Below are positions 1-11,529 of a DNA stretch of 64,000 bases, piece after piece. Each line of letters starts with the position of its first letter. The first letter of the stretch is position 1. Under the pieces are notes generated by a model. The model was not told where the DNA came from. It was given only the letters and a program-made list of their open reading frames with translations, and ran no database searches. Origin of the DNA: Peromyscus leucopus (Eukaryota; Chordata; Mammalia; Rodentia; Cricetidae); assembly GCF_004664715.2 (NCBI RefSeq), contig NC_051064.1, positions 114,004,240 through 114,068,239 on the forward strand. Direction: 5' to 3'. A program made the position numbers and the translations under genes.

Positions 1-369
1 ATGTTCTCTCTTTTCAGAGACTTCAGCTTATGTCAAGTTGACAAATCACTTAGTAGTCATTGTATTCCATCTGTAGTCAAGAAGTAGAGAGTAATGAATG
101 CCTCCACACAGCTCACATTCTGTGTAGGATCCCAGTCCAGGGATGATGCCACCCATAGTGAACAGGTTTTCTCACCTTTATTAACCTAGACAAGATAATT
201 CCTTACAGGATGCCTAAGGGACTGTCTCTCAAAATAACTCTATATCTCATCAATTGGATAACTGAAAGTGACCAATATAATGGAGTCGTTTTTAGTATCT
301 ATATATGATTGGTTCAAGGTCTCCTTTTATTTTAAATTAAAATACAATGTGTTAGATACCATTTAAACA
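1..369. other. Unassigned AT-rich sequence
   Basis: No open frame, SINE or LTR pattern is recognisable here. It precedes the first L1 relic and may contain decayed repeat I cannot name. Confidence 0.3.
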
Positions 370-1990
370 TTTCCTATCAAAATGTGTTTTTGTAGTTCTC
401 CCTCCTCTGTCTCCCCTATCTGCCTGCTGCCTCATTACCCCCAATAGCCTCACCCCACCAGATTTCTTTCCTTTTTCATGTCCCATGTGTACTCCTTGAC
501 ACATCCTTAATCTTTTAATAGAAATCCTCACTTCATCTCTTTTCTTGCTTTTTCAAATTTTCTTACATTTACATCTGTTTAAATATTAGCAGGTATACAT
601 TATAGGCTAGTATCCACACCTGTAGAATGTGCAGCTTTTGTCTTTCTGTGTTTTGATTACTTAGCTTAATATTATACTTTGCAAATCTGTCTTCTTGTAA
701 ATTTCATTTGTCTTTCTAGCTGTAAAATATTTCATTGTGTATATATACCACATTTTTGTCATCCATTCATCTGTTAATGGACATCGAGGCTAGTTTCATT
801 TCTATTCTATCATGAATATAACAGTAATAAACAAAGATGTGCATTTGTCACTGTAGTAGGATGTGGAATCCTTTGGGTATATGCCCAGGAGTGGATTAAA
901 TGGGTCATTTGTTAGTTCTATTTTTAGTTTTGTAAGCATCTTGCATACTGATTTTCATATGGTTGTACTATTTTGCACTCCCACCTGTAATGAACAAAGG
1001 TTTCTCTTTCTCTATAACCTCTCCAAAATCTGTTTAGATTTCTCGATGATAGGCATTGAGAATGTGATGACATATTTAAAATTAGTTTTAATTTGCAGTT
1101 TTTCAATGGTAAGGTATGTTTAAGTTGACCACCATTTTTTTTTTTTGTTTAAAAAACACAAGGTTTCTCTGTGTAGCCCTGGCTGTCCTGAAACTCATTT
1201 TGTAGAGCACGGTGGCATCCAACTCGCAGAGATTTGCCTACCTTTGCCTCTCAAGTGCTGGGATTAAAATTATGTGCCACCATACCTGGCTAATGTTGAG
1301 CACATTTAAAAATATTTTATCAGCCAATTTTGATTCTTCTTTTGAGAACTGTATGTTCATTTTAGTAGCACATTTATTGATTCATATTTTTATTGCTGTT
1401 TAATTTTTTCAGTTCATTGTAAATTCTGGGTACTAGTCCCTTGTGTAAAAACAGAGCTGGTATTTTATCCCATTCTGTGAGCTGTTTTACTCTGTGGGTA
1501 TAGTTTCTTTTGCTGTATAAAGTGTCTTAATTTCAGGTATTGCACCTGTTGATTCTTGGAGCAAGTCCCTTTGCTATTAGGGTTCTATACATAAACTTCT
1601 TGTCTATACCAGTATCCTGAAGATCATTCCCCATATTTCCCCTAGCAATTTCATGTTAAATTTAGGTCTTTGAAATACTTTGAGTTGAGTTTGAATAGGT
1701 TAGAAGATAGTGGTCTAATTTTTTTCTTTTCTCCAGGTGGATATCCACTTTGGCCAACACTGGCTGTTGAATAGGTTGTCTTTTTTCCATGGCCTTTTTA
1801 TTTTTTTTTTGTTATGTTTGTCCAAAATTAGGTACTCATATCTTTTTTTGTTTGTTTCTGGGTCCTCTGTTCTGTTCCAGTGGTCTACACATCTGTTTTC
1901 ATGCTAGTACCAGGCTGTGTACTTCACTGACCCTCCTTTCTGATAACAAAACCCCAGAGTGCTCAGTCTTGTATAAAATGACATAGTATT
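370..1990 (-). mobile_element. Old L1 relic, ORF2 3' end and 3' UTR, antisense
   Basis: Read on the minus strand, this matches the end of L1 ORF2. Landmarks seen on the plus strand are the complement of the conserved segment encoding the 'ten-base ATATACCACATTTT' neighbourhood near 745, the 'GGGTATATGCCCAGGAGTGG' block near 877-896, and the upstream ORF2 text through about 1,930. Frames are broken throughout. A B1 interrupts it at 1,134-1,290, and the L1 text resumes afterwards. The left boundary is approximate. Confidence 0.8.
1134..1290 (-). mobile_element. B1 SINE, antisense, nested in L1
   Basis: A T-rich tail at 1,134-1,146 is followed by 'GGTTTCTCTGTGTAGCCCTGG' style B1 text and the 'AGTGCTGGGATTA' block near 1,255-1,266. 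Imperfect repeats of GTTGACCACCATTT on the left and GTTGAGCACATTT on the right look like a decayed target-site duplication. It is diverged, so an older rodent copy. Confidence 0.88.
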
Positions 1991-2324
1991 TTCATGTAAA
2001 TATTCAAGTCCTCCCTCTAGATTACTCATGATGCCTAATACAATGAAGTACAATGTAAATTGGTGTCATGTTGTTTAGAGGATGATAAAGAGAAACATTA
2101 TGCACAGCTTTAGTACAGATGAATTTTTTTGCATGTGTTTGTTGTTCCACTGGGCATGAGTAACTCTGTGGGTGTGAAGATATAATTATAGTCACAAGTT
2201 AGCTTTGGATATCCAACTATAAAATGATTGGTATATGGTAAATGCTCTAAATAATGTTTATTTCTCTTTCACTATTTATAAAATTAAGGATTAGTGAGAT
2301 TATAGATTTTTTTCTTTTAATTTT
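1991..2324. other. Unassigned AT-rich gap
   Basis: No recognisable gene or repeat between the old L1 relic and the left target-site copy of the next L1 insertion. Confidence 0.3.
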
Positions 2325-2333
2325 TCCAAAGTA

Positions 2334-2843
2334 TCTTTCTGCCTCCTCTTCCATGGTAAAAGGCAAAAGGGTTGGAGGACACCAGGAGAACAAGGCTCTC
2401 TGAATCAACTCAAGGAAGGCACATAGGCACTCATGGAGACTGAAGCAGCAATCATAGGGACTACATTGGTCTGAACCAGGTCCTCTGTGTGTATATTATA
2501 GCTAGCTATTAGCTTAGTATTTTTATGGGACTCCTGCCCATTAGAGTGAGTGGGTCTTTGTTTTGTGTGCCTCCTCTTGGGACTCTTTTTCTCCTATTGG
2601 GTTGCTGTGTCCAACTTTTATATGATAGTATTTGCTTCATCCTATTATATTCTACTTTGTCATGTTTGATTGTTATTTCTTAACATCCTATTCTTTTTCT
2701 GAGAGGCAGAAAGGAAGTGGATCCACAGGAGAGGGGAGGAGAGGAGGAACTCGGAGAAGTAGAGGGAGGGGAAACCATAATCAGGATATATCATATGAGG
2801 AAAGGATCTATTTTCAATAAAAGAGAACAGGGAAAGAAAGAAA
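2334..2843 (+). mobile_element. Lx-type L1 3' UTR insertion, sense
   Basis: Sense-strand L1 3' UTR typical of older rodent Lx elements: the 'GGACACCAGGAGAACAAGG' block near 2,378, the purine-rich segment at 2,703-2,777, and the terminal 'TCTATTTTCAATAAAAGAGA' stretch ending in an A-rich tail. A 9-bp duplication, TCCAAAGTA, flanks it at 2,325-2,333 and 2,844-2,852. It is severely 5'-truncated with no ORF2 left. Confidence 0.85.
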
Positions 2844-2852
2844 TCCAAAGTA

Positions 2853-3254
2853 GCCTAGGAAAGGAGCTAGATTGGGAATGCCAATCAGGCTTGTTTACAG
2901 TTTTTTTTCTTAAACTGAACTTTTCTGTCAACAAGTGTTCAGTGTATTTACTAAGTTTTTTAAAATAGTTCTTATCAAAAATGAATAATTTCTTGCTAAT
3001 CAATTCATCATGCATTTATTCTAAGCACTAAGTTTCTAAGACCAACTTTTAACATCTCTTTGTCTTTGTAAAACTTTTTTTCTGCATATGGCAGTTTTGC
3101 TTGTTTGCTTTATCATACCTCATTGTCTTTTAGGATTTAATCTGAAGTACCATAGCCATCAGAAAAGGTTATGTACAGATTAATATACAGAATAAAAAAT
3201 TCCCTATATCCAAAGACTTAGTATGTTTTCAAATATTGTCATTTGTAACTTCAT
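2853..3254. other. Unassigned sequence
   Basis: AT-rich, no recognisable gene or repeat. Confidence 0.25.
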
Positions 3255-3400
3255 TTCATCTTTATGCAGTTATAAGCTCTAGTAGGGCAAGATAATATTT
3301 TATTTACATCTCTTTGACTAGTAAATAACAGACAAAATGATATATAATGAATGCTCTGTATACTTGTTTATTTACTGAATGGATAAATAAATAAAATGAG
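3255..3400 (+). mobile_element. L2-like relic, sense
   Basis: Resembles the L2 3' end: a decayed 'AAGCTCTAGTAGGGCAAGAT' block near 3,273 and the terminal 'GAATGCTCTGTATACTTGTT' region, where intact L2 reads as a run ending in GAATGAATG. Strongly diverged. Confidence 0.45.
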
Positions 3401-5709
3401 TTGCTCATGGGTTCAATTCAGCAATGCAATGTATGAAATAATATATTAAATTTACATGTTAGGCTATCAGGAAAGTTATTACTTAAAAGGTGTGGTAAAA
3501 ATTAAGTTCCAAGTTAAAGAGAACTTCAAATATATCCACCCAGTACACTCATGCCTCAGCCCTGTAGCAATTTTCTAAATATAGATTATAGTAATTTAGT
3601 TTCAAACAACTCATTTTCAGCATCTGACATGTTCATTAACCCCAGGTAGGGAAATTACTGTGTTGCATTAATTTTTCACCAGAGAAGACATTAGTCATCT
3701 GTGCTAGTATCATTACTGCTTGCTACCAAGATAGAAATGACACACTGTCTCTGCTGGATGAAGAATGCAATAGAATTTTAAAAGTATCAGCTGAGCTCTC
3801 TAAGCCAGCCAATGCTGTGTACATTTTGGGGGCTCCCTTTAGACAACATTCATGTGACAAGAACCTGCTTTCTGAAGAGAATAGAAAATAATGCAAATCT
3901 CTTAGGAAGTGAATTTATTCTCCACTATATTTAAATTTTATTTTCTTTTTACATTTGTGGAGAGAAATGTGACAAACCTTGGTGTTTTCCAAGACTTGCC
4001 CTGAATTTTTCTTCTCACTTTGTGTTTTCTTAATATTGTTGGTCACATACCACCTATACTAATGTTTTTATGTACACATTTAGTCAGGCTCTTCTGAGTT
4101 CCACATCCTTATATGTAGATGTTTAGGTACATACAGAAGAAATAATCTTTTGTATCTAAAATTCAAAATTTGGCTCATATTTTTTTCTGTCTCCAAGCCT
4201 TATTATCCTACAGTGAATGTTAAATGGCATTGGTTTTTATCTCAACACTTTGCTTAAGGTTCTAAAGTTGAGTCCCTGTGCAGTTACTAAATATACATTC
4301 TAAAGCAAGGCCACTGGTTATATCTCTTTAGGATCCCTAAATGGTGACTGATTTGGGCCCTTTACATGATCATCTAATTCCATTCTATATGAAAAAGACT
4401 ATAAAAGCACAAACAAATAATTGAAATAGTCGTTTGTCCTCCCAGAAAAACCATTCTGGTTAAGTGAGGTGGGTCCAGGGAGACTTGTAAGAGGGAGCAT
4501 GGGAATGTCTGCATGTAATATTATGAATATAATTAATTGTATTTTTCTAATATATTTGGCATTTCTTATAGAATTAGATTAGGACAACAGAGCCCACTTA
4601 GGCTTTTCTCCATTCTTGGGTTTCTGTTCCTGTGTACACTGAATCCTGTTCCTGGACTTGGGTTCAAGTTATAGAAAACTCAATACAACCAGAGTCTGAG
4701 GAAACAGTCTCGACAATGGCTCACTGTTAGAATTAATATGTTGTTTATCAACTAAAAATGAGCATTTGTAGGTAAACTGATGGGGCAGAGTTGGAGGCAG
4801 GCTGGCAGATAAAGAAGGACACCCAGGCTCCTTTGTGAACAGCTTTGCTTTGGCCCAGCATGAACTTTTGCTTGTAATCACTTAAGTGCTACCTTTTCCC
4901 ACTAGAAAACAGCTTCTATCTCTAGCATTTCTTGACTTGATTCTTGTGCTCAGTCATTTTGACTTTAGCATGTGCCCTAGGCAACAGTCTGGGTAACATT
5001 TCTTGCTCACCTTGTTCATCATTCCATGCCCAAGTCATGGATCTTTCGTTTAAGTTGAAAGACTTCTAGGTCAAGCAGACAAAATTTATTTTTAAGATCT
5101 GAGTTAAAAGACCTTAGAAGAAGTGATTATTCTCTTTAGGAAACTGCCAGATATCAACAAAGCTCCCTTTGTTCAAGTGGAAATTACTCTTCCTATGAAA
5201 GTATTTCTCACTTGGCCTGCACTGGGGAGAGCATCTCAACTAACCTTCAGCATCAATATCCTTCTTCCTTGTCGGTCATAATGAAAAAGTAGTGATATGG
5301 CTCATCAATACTAATGCTGCTTATTTATTTGTTTGTTTTAGAAGCAACATCACTTTGCTCCAAACTTACTTCTTTTACACAAATGAAAATAAAACCATAA
5401 AAGGAGTTGTCATTGCTTGATGTGCAGGAAGTCTCTTAATCTTCAACATATTATGGAGGCTTATTTGAGAACAGAAAAGTGATTTGAAAAAATAGAAGGG
5501 CATCTACTTGCCTGAAAATAAAATATATCTGCTTTACAAAGACACAGCTACAAGTGAGCCCAGCTAATCTCGCTGTGGTTTTCTGGAAATCTATTAAATT
5601 AGTATTTTTGTAATGTACAGAGGTGTTGAAAATATGTGTCTATGTTGTATCAAAATATCCATTTGAGGGGGGCAGGAGTTGGGAATGAGGCTTTCTGAGT
5701 TTTGCTTTT
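3401..5709. other. Unassigned, probably single-copy sequence
   Basis: About 2.3 kb in which I see no SINE, LTR or L1 signature and no convincing exon. The only frame of note, on the minus strand at 4,669-4,881, has no recognisable protein motif. It may contain conserved noncoding sequence, which needs an alignment to judge. Confidence 0.35.
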
Positions 5710-5735
5710 TTGTTTGTTTGTTTGTTTGTTTGTTT
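5710..5735. repeat. (TTTG)n microsatellite
   Basis: Six consecutive TTTG units follow a short T run. Confidence 0.9.
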
Positions 5736-5939
5736 ACAAAAAAAGCCTTACTGAGTTGAGAAGGAATTCAAATATGTCAATATAAAGATCTTGGTTTTCT
5801 AAAACATAATGCTTTAAAGCAAGTTTCTTTTCCTTCCTGGCATCTCAGTTTTGTGGGGAGTATTTTGGAAGGCTCTTTGTGTTAGTTTCATAATGTTTGT
5901 TCATGTGTTCTTCAGTATAAAACCAAAACGATAGATTAT

Positions 5940-6340
5940 ATTTTTGTCTTAGTCATGTTCTCTGGTGCTGTGATAAAATTCCCTCAAAAATGCATTGTAA
6001 GGGGGAGAAAAGCTTTATTTTGGCCTGGAGGTCCAGGGTGCAGCCCTTCTCGGGGAAGTCCAGGTGGCAAGGGCTTGAGCTATTTGGTCATGCTGTACCT
6101 CTGCAGAAAGCAGAGAATGATAAATGCTTGCACTCAGTTCACTTTCTCCCTTTCCAGTTTGGAATACCAGCCCATGGCCTGGTGCTGACCACGGAGGGTT
6201 TGTCTTCCAGCCTCGGTTAGCCTAATCACCTTAGCTAGAGACTTCCTCACTGATGTGCCCAGGAGTTGCGTCCTGGGGGATTCCGTATCTCATCAAGATG
6301 ACAATCAATATTAACAAACACAAGTTCTGTACTTTTAATT
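5940..6340 (-). mobile_element. MT/MaLR-type LTR relic, antisense
   Basis: Starts with the diagnostic antisense MaLR text 'GCTGTGATAAAATTCCCTC' and continues through 'CTTTATTTTGGCCTGGAGG', 'CAGTTCACTTTCTCCCTTTC' and the terminal segment near 6,240-6,310. This is the order seen in rodent MT LTRs read backwards. No internal ERV sequence is present, so it is a solo LTR relic. Subfamily not resolved. Confidence 0.72.
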
Positions 6341-6346
6341 ATTAAG

Positions 6347-6374
6347 AAACACACACACACACATATATATATAT
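6347..6374. repeat. Compound (CA)n(TA)n microsatellite
   Basis: About eight CA units run directly into six or seven TA units. Confidence 0.9.
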
Positions 6375-6490
6375 GAAAGCTGCAGAGCATAATGGGATAA
6401 AACCCAAATAAAAAAACAGTTTTTAAAAAGTAGAAATAAATTATCTCAAGTGCTGATGAAAGTCAGAGTAAGTTGAGAACTTGTCATTCA

Positions 6491-6494
<4 letters not shown>

Positions 6495-6554
<60 letters not shown>
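6495..6554. repeat. (TC)30 perfect microsatellite
   Basis: Sixty bases of uninterrupted TC. The tract is flanked on both sides by related CATTCATCAT-type words (left 6,485-6,494, right about 6,556-6,568), so the array seems to lie within a small local duplication. Confidence 0.97.
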
Positions 6555-6556
<2 letters not shown>

Positions 6557-6789
6557 ATTCATCATCATTCAGGATACAGCCTCCTTTCCATGGCAAAGAC
6601 TGAGTCATAATTATAATTCATTAGCTACACTCATTGTAATTTCCCATGCATTGCCTCCTGATTTCTCTTGTGGAGGCTGTTTTCAGATTAAAAGAGATGT
6701 ATATTTAGCAAGTTTATAGAATGACATTTTATATGGTATTGAGGAACTCAGAAGGCTTATTTGATGACCTGCACACCAAAGGTCGAAGC

Positions 6790-6920
6790 TCCATTAGGGA
6801 GCACATGTTACCATCCCCTCATTGTACTGACAAAAAAATCAGAGACACTAATAAAAAGAGTGGATTGTCTAACACAACATTCTAACTGTAGAGTTGAGAC
6901 TAGAATGATCCTAACTGTGG
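6790..6920 (-). mobile_element. MIR-like relic, antisense
   Basis: Order of a reversed MIR: a decayed 'CCCCTCATTGTACTGACAAA' block at 6,815 followed by the region that in intact MIR is the ACTTGCCCAAGGTCAC core, here 'GGATTGTCTAACACAAC' at 6,862. Highly diverged. Confidence 0.5.
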
Positions 6921-7689
6921 CTAGAACATCAGAACTCATGGGACAAGAAATAGTTTTGAAATATATATGTTCAGTCTTTCTCTATAAATCCTAATTTGTT
7001 TTGAGTCTTGGGAACTTTTCTATTCTTAATGAAAACATCCTGTAAAGGCTAATGTTTAAATTGGTTTGCATGTAGACTCTTTAAGAGTGGGAGTGTCATC
7101 TAGATGAAAGGAGAAAGCATAATTAGGATATAAATCGCATCACATGGTAGTCAAGAGAAAAGACCAACCTCATCAAAGCCATCTGTTGCTTCATGGCCTT
7201 CACTAAGTTATACTTTCCTGAATCTTGTATGTAATATAAGGAGAGTGTTATGGGTCCTAATGATGAGTGATGAGGATTGAAAATACCATATCTAGAACGT
7301 TCAGCTATGTTTGGTGCATGATAGGTATATTTTACTATTAATTTAATACTTTAAATTAATTCTGCTGGTGGTGCTGTAGGGATTCCTTCTAGTGGTTTTC
7401 AAATCAATCCTGTGTCTCCAGAGGTTGGTAGCAACTGCCTCTAGCCACCACTGTCAGAACTGTGGCCTTGAGGACCCTGACTCTTATGTCCCCTAGCATG
7501 TTAAACACATTGTGAACTGTTATGTTCTACCTGTGTGTCTCTGTGCAAGACAAGCAGCTGTCACTAGGAGCAGCCACTGTCAAGGGATCTCTCCTTCATC
7601 CTGAGGATGCTCCCATTGTTTCCTTTCCATAAGATTCCTATGGACTTTAATCCTATCACTATAAAATGCTAGAATTCTTCCCTTCTGTC
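6921..7689. other. Unassigned sequence
   Basis: No supported gene or repeat. The 7,380-7,690 part is slightly less AT-rich than its surroundings. Confidence 0.3.
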
Positions 7690-8160
7690 TAACCTGCTTT
7701 GGTAGCCATTATACAACCACCCTCTATCCGTCTGCACTTTACCCCCTACCATAATTTTTCCAAACCTGTACAGTCCACTAATATACATTTTAATAATCTA
7801 TTCAACTTTTTACAATATTCACATAGTAGAGAAAATATGGAATTTTTCTGTGTGTGAATTATTTCATGTAACTTACCATCCAATTCTATCCATTCTGCTG
7901 TAAATGATAGGCTATCATATTTTATAGCTGATTAATATGCATATATATGTACATGTATAATCATATTTTCCTCATGTGTTCATGTTGATGGGCATTTTAG
8001 TTGATCTTGTATCTTACCTACTAAGAGTAATGTAGCAAAAAACATGGGTGTGCAACCACACTGATTTGATTATTGGATATAATACACATCTAGTCACACA
8101 TAAATCACCATATTGTACCCTATAAATCCGTGCAATTAAAACAATAATAAAAAGAGAAAA
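7690..8160 (-). mobile_element. Old L1 3' UTR-like relic, antisense
   Basis: Reads like the reverse of an ancient L1 3' region: a block near 7,845-7,880, a TATTTTATAGCTGATTAAT block at 7,919, 'GTTGATGGGCATTTTAGTTG' near 7,984, and 'AACATGGGTGTGCAACC' at 8,041. The last 70 bases resemble a sense-oriented old L1 tail and may be a separate fragment. Confidence 0.5.
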
Positions 8161-8640
8161 TCATTAAGTTTATATGGAGAAATAACTTTAGGAAAAAGAA
8201 TACTGCATTCAATTGTGAAAACTAGATGATTTTAGGATGTTTAGTTTTGTGACATTCTTCAGTCTTAAAATTTGACTTAGAAGCTAGATATGGAAACAAA
8301 TAGCTGCTTTCCAGTTGACTGAAATGATCACTGAGCAAAGATGTAAGCCATGTGTTGTGGAGCTATGGATTGTGGAAAATTACATCATTCTGAAGAATAA
8401 AGAGTTTGTGCGTAAAAGATTATGGAGGTTATATATCATGTGAAGGTATAAGACAGCAAACATAGGATACTCCCTATGCTTGTCCAGGAATAGGGAGTTA
8501 GGAACTGAAAAGGAGGTTAGGAGAGACAAGAATTTTATTGCAGTAACATAAATGTTCTGATTATGAATTGGATTTGATTCATGATGAAGTAAGAGGATTC
8601 ATAATGCCTTAGAATGCTGAAGAAGACACCATAGCAGCTA
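8161..8640. other. Unassigned sequence
   Basis: No recognisable gene or repeat. Confidence 0.25.
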
Positions 8641-8775
8641 CCTCATTGTAAATACCTCACTGCACAGGTAAGAAAAATGAGGCTCAGACAGGAGGAATAA
8701 CCTCGTCAGGATCACACACAACTTCATGGCAGAAGTTTAGGTTCTCCTAGGCTAATGCCTTTGCATTATGTGTGT
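8641..8775 (-). mobile_element. MIR relic, antisense
   Basis: Clear reversed MIR order: 'AAAAATGAGGCTCAGACAGG' near 8,674, then AATAACCTCGTCAGGATCACAC, the counterpart of the conserved MIR core, then GGCAGAAGTTTAGGTTC. Mammal-wide tRNA-derived SINE. Confidence 0.68.
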
Positions 8776-9329
8776 AGATACAAAGAAATGTCAGTAGCAC
8801 CAAAAGGCAGCATAAGGTATGGAACCTTTTTCACTGGGTATCTACTGAGAGTTGAAATACTTCTCTGAGGACCTTGGGGTGCCCATGATCTCAATAACTG
8901 TACCATACTGGCTGCCAGGTAATTTTAAGAAAGGTAAGTATTAAAATTATTCGCTTACTTACTAGTACACAGAATTATACCAATGGCTTTGTTAATATAT
9001 GTCATTATAGTCCATATTTGAGTATTTTCACTGTGAGTAGAAAACCAGAACTTCTAAAATATGGGATGGGTTGGTACATGATTCTGCTATAGTAGACATC
9101 CCCTAGAGCCTGAAAAGTTCATAGTCAGAAGGAGGCAGAAGCAGAAGGTGTCAGGGCCTGCATTCCAAGTTGACTTTTAAAAATATCATCCTAACCTATC
9201 ATCTACCTCCCTTATTTGTTCATTTTAACATTCATGTTCTAATTCAAGATAAATGATAGATACCCGCAGTTGGCCTGAGCCAAAATAGACATGCATAAAA
9301 AACAATGACCTCATTAAAATATTTAACAT
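8776..9329. other. Unassigned sequence
   Basis: No recognisable gene or repeat. Confidence 0.25.
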
Positions 9330-9425
9330 TCATCCCTTTATTCAACAAATATTCACTGAAGAACTATTTCCAAATAGTAATGTATACTAGAAATATATCA
9401 GCAAACTAAACCAGTCTTTGTTCCT
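9330..9425. mobile_element. Ancient mammal-wide repeat fragment
   Basis: Contains 'TTATTCAACAAATATTCACTG', a hallmark of an old mammal-wide interspersed repeat whose family I cannot fix (L2 or old L1 3' region). Confidence 0.4.
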
Positions 9426-9720
9426 GTCTGTGTCAGCTTGCCTTGCCATCCATAACAAAATCGAGTTGACTAGTGGTTTAGGCAAGAGAAATTAATTTTC
9501 TTAGCACTCTGGGGACTGGATGTCTGAGATCAAAGCACCAAGAAGATTAAATGCTATGAAAGAGGAGCATATGAAATCACACAAATATGTGATGAGGCAT
9601 GACCTTTCTTGAAGGGTGGAAGCCACATTGCATGAGAAAGCAGATAAGAAAGTATTCACATAAATGGTGATGTCAAGCATGTTGGGAAGAGTTAATTAGG
9701 AAAGAGTGACAAGAGAAGGA
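9426..9720 (-). mobile_element. MLT1-like LTR relic, antisense
   Basis: Reversed MLT1 order: a 'CCATAACAAAATCGAGTTG' start at 9,450, then 'GGTTTAGGCAAGAGAAATTA', 'CTGGGGACTGGATGTCTGAG' and AGATCAAAGCACCAAG. The order matches an old mammalian MaLR LTR, heavily mutated. Confidence 0.55.
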
Positions 9721-10384
9721 GAATAGGGAAGGAAAATACTCAGGTAGAGTGGAGCCAACTGTCAAAAGTCCCATAATTTAGTCCTCTTGATGTACTGAAT
9801 ACTAAAGTATGTAGGTTCTGAATAGAGCAATGGCACTCATTGTCTTGTGGGAGACAGATGCAAAAACAGATCATTTCAGCAGGGTATGATCAGAGTTGTT
9901 AAGGAAACTGATAGTTAAATGTCACATAGTTCCAAATCCATGGGAATCTAGAGAACAGTGGTACTAACTCTTCTGACGATGAAGTGAAGGCAGGAGTCAA
10001 AATAATTTCACAATAGTTCTCTTTAAATATAAGGAAGGGTGCTACAGATAGGCAGTGTATGCAAGGGCTTAAGGGATGCTGCATGAAGGGAAATTTGGAT
10101 GTAGCACAGAGAATCTGTGTGGTTGGTACAAGGTCAAGGAGGGATAAATATAAAAGTAGAATTAAAGACAGATGTATTTAGCCTTTTCAATATTACTCTT
10201 TAGGTAGTAAGAACCATCTGAGTTTACTAGCAAGAACCCATTTTCCCTTTTACCCTGGAGCATATTGTTGAATGTGTGATTTGTGTGTCACTACCCTTAA
10301 TGCCTTTCCCATGGTGTACATCACCTGCACATGGACAGTAAGTAATAACAGGTTAGAGTTGACACCCAAAGTGAAATCCCTTTT
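9721..10384. other. Unassigned sequence
   Basis: No recognisable gene. Some text near 10,080-10,170 hints at a decayed mammal-wide repeat, but I cannot place it. Confidence 0.25.
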
Positions 10385-10860
10385 CCCTACACTCCTGTAT
10401 TAATTCCTTACAGCTATTTCAAGAAATTCACACAAACTATGTGGTTTTCAACAACAGGAACTTATTGTCTGACAGTTCTGGAGGCCAGCAATGTGAAATC
10501 AGTGTTCAGAGCTTCATATAAGCTATTTGCAGGGCTGTACTCCTTGTGGAAGCACTAAGAAAGAAAACATCTCTTCCAGACTCTGGGAGTTGCTAAAATT
10601 CATTGACTTGTGCCTATGCCATTCTAATCTGCTTACATCTTCGCAGTGTTTTCTTATCTGTATATGTTTTTTCTGCATATCAAATCTCCCTCTTTCCTCA
10701 TACCATAAAATATTTATGACTGCATTTAGGGCCCACTTATATAATCCTAGACATTTTTTTCTATTCTCAAACTCCTTAATGTAGTCAAGTCTGCAAAGTA
10801 TTTACATATAAGGCACATTTACTAACTCCAGGACCAGGACTTGCATTTGGGTGCCTCTAT
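10385..10860 (-). mobile_element. Ancient LTR-like interspersed repeat, antisense
   Basis: Starts 'TGTATTAATTCCTTACAGC' and continues 'GACAGTTCTGGAGGCCAG', a CAGGGCTGTACTCCTTGTGG block, 'TAGGGCCCACTTATATAATC' and 'GTCTGCAAAGTATTTACATA'. That order is shared by an old mammal-wide LTR-like family seen in sense at 27,640 and again antisense at 29,640. Family name not fixed. Confidence 0.6.
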
Positions 10861-11279
10861 TTTTCCAGCATCCCCCACTCCCCTTGAACCTTTGAAGGAA
10901 GTTTTACAGAAAGAGAGGTGGTTAAATCATAGTTTCATTCTCTGATTATAGGAATAAAGATCTCAGAAAGTCATTCTCAAGTGAGTAGTTTTCATGTGAA
11001 TAGTAAGAGTAAATAAAAAAGAGATGGAATTGGGAGATGAAATGGTCACTATTTCCATTTGTTAATTCAGGTGTCATTGCTCTCAACAACATCTCGGTGA
11101 GACATGGTTTGCTCTATTGTAAAGACTGTGAAGGATTTCAAAGCCAATGCAAAAAGAATAAAGATAATGGAGTTTTTCTTACTGAAAGATCCAGAGTTGG
11201 GACACACAAGCACAGTGTCCATTCAGTTGCATACTCTATTTCTTTTATAACACTAGAGAAATACCTCCTTCTCTACTAT
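10861..11279. other. Unassigned sequence with a 122-codon open frame nearby
   Basis: A plus-strand frame at 11,037-11,405 has no recognisable motif and its second half overlaps a MIR-like relic, so I do not call it a gene. Confidence 0.3.
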
Positions 11280-11425
11280 TGGTCAGTTAGTTACCTAGCA
11301 CTATCACAGACATGCCATATGTATTTTCTCACTGATTTCCCACAAGAGTCATGTATGATGGATGTATATTATTCCCATAAAATATGTGAGAAAAATGGAC
11401 TTTAGAGAAGTTAATTTGATAAAAT
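11280..11425 (-). mobile_element. MIR-like relic, antisense
   Basis: Matches the extended reversed MIR order: TGTATTTTCTCACTGATTTC, then TATTATTCCCATAAAATATG and GAGAAAAATGGACTTTAGAG. Diverged. Confidence 0.5.
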
Positions 11426-11439
11426 TGCTAAATTAAAGT

Positions 11440-11463
11440 CAGTATAGTATAGTATAGTATAGT
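11440..11463. repeat. (TATAG)n pentanucleotide repeat
   Basis: About five GTATA/TATAG units lie immediately upstream of an LTR-like element. Confidence 0.85.
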
Positions 11464-11493
11464 TCAGTTCTGTAAAGGAACTGATCTGATGGA

Positions 11494-11529
<36 letters not shown>

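Noticed and set aside
6495..6554. CRISPR-like or spaced direct repeats
   Set aside because: All tandem structures here are microsatellites or a 3-unit minisatellite without spacers, and the DNA is mammalian.
11037..11405. 122-codon open frame as a possible gene
   Set aside because: No motif, no initiation or splice context, and its second half is MIR-like repeat.
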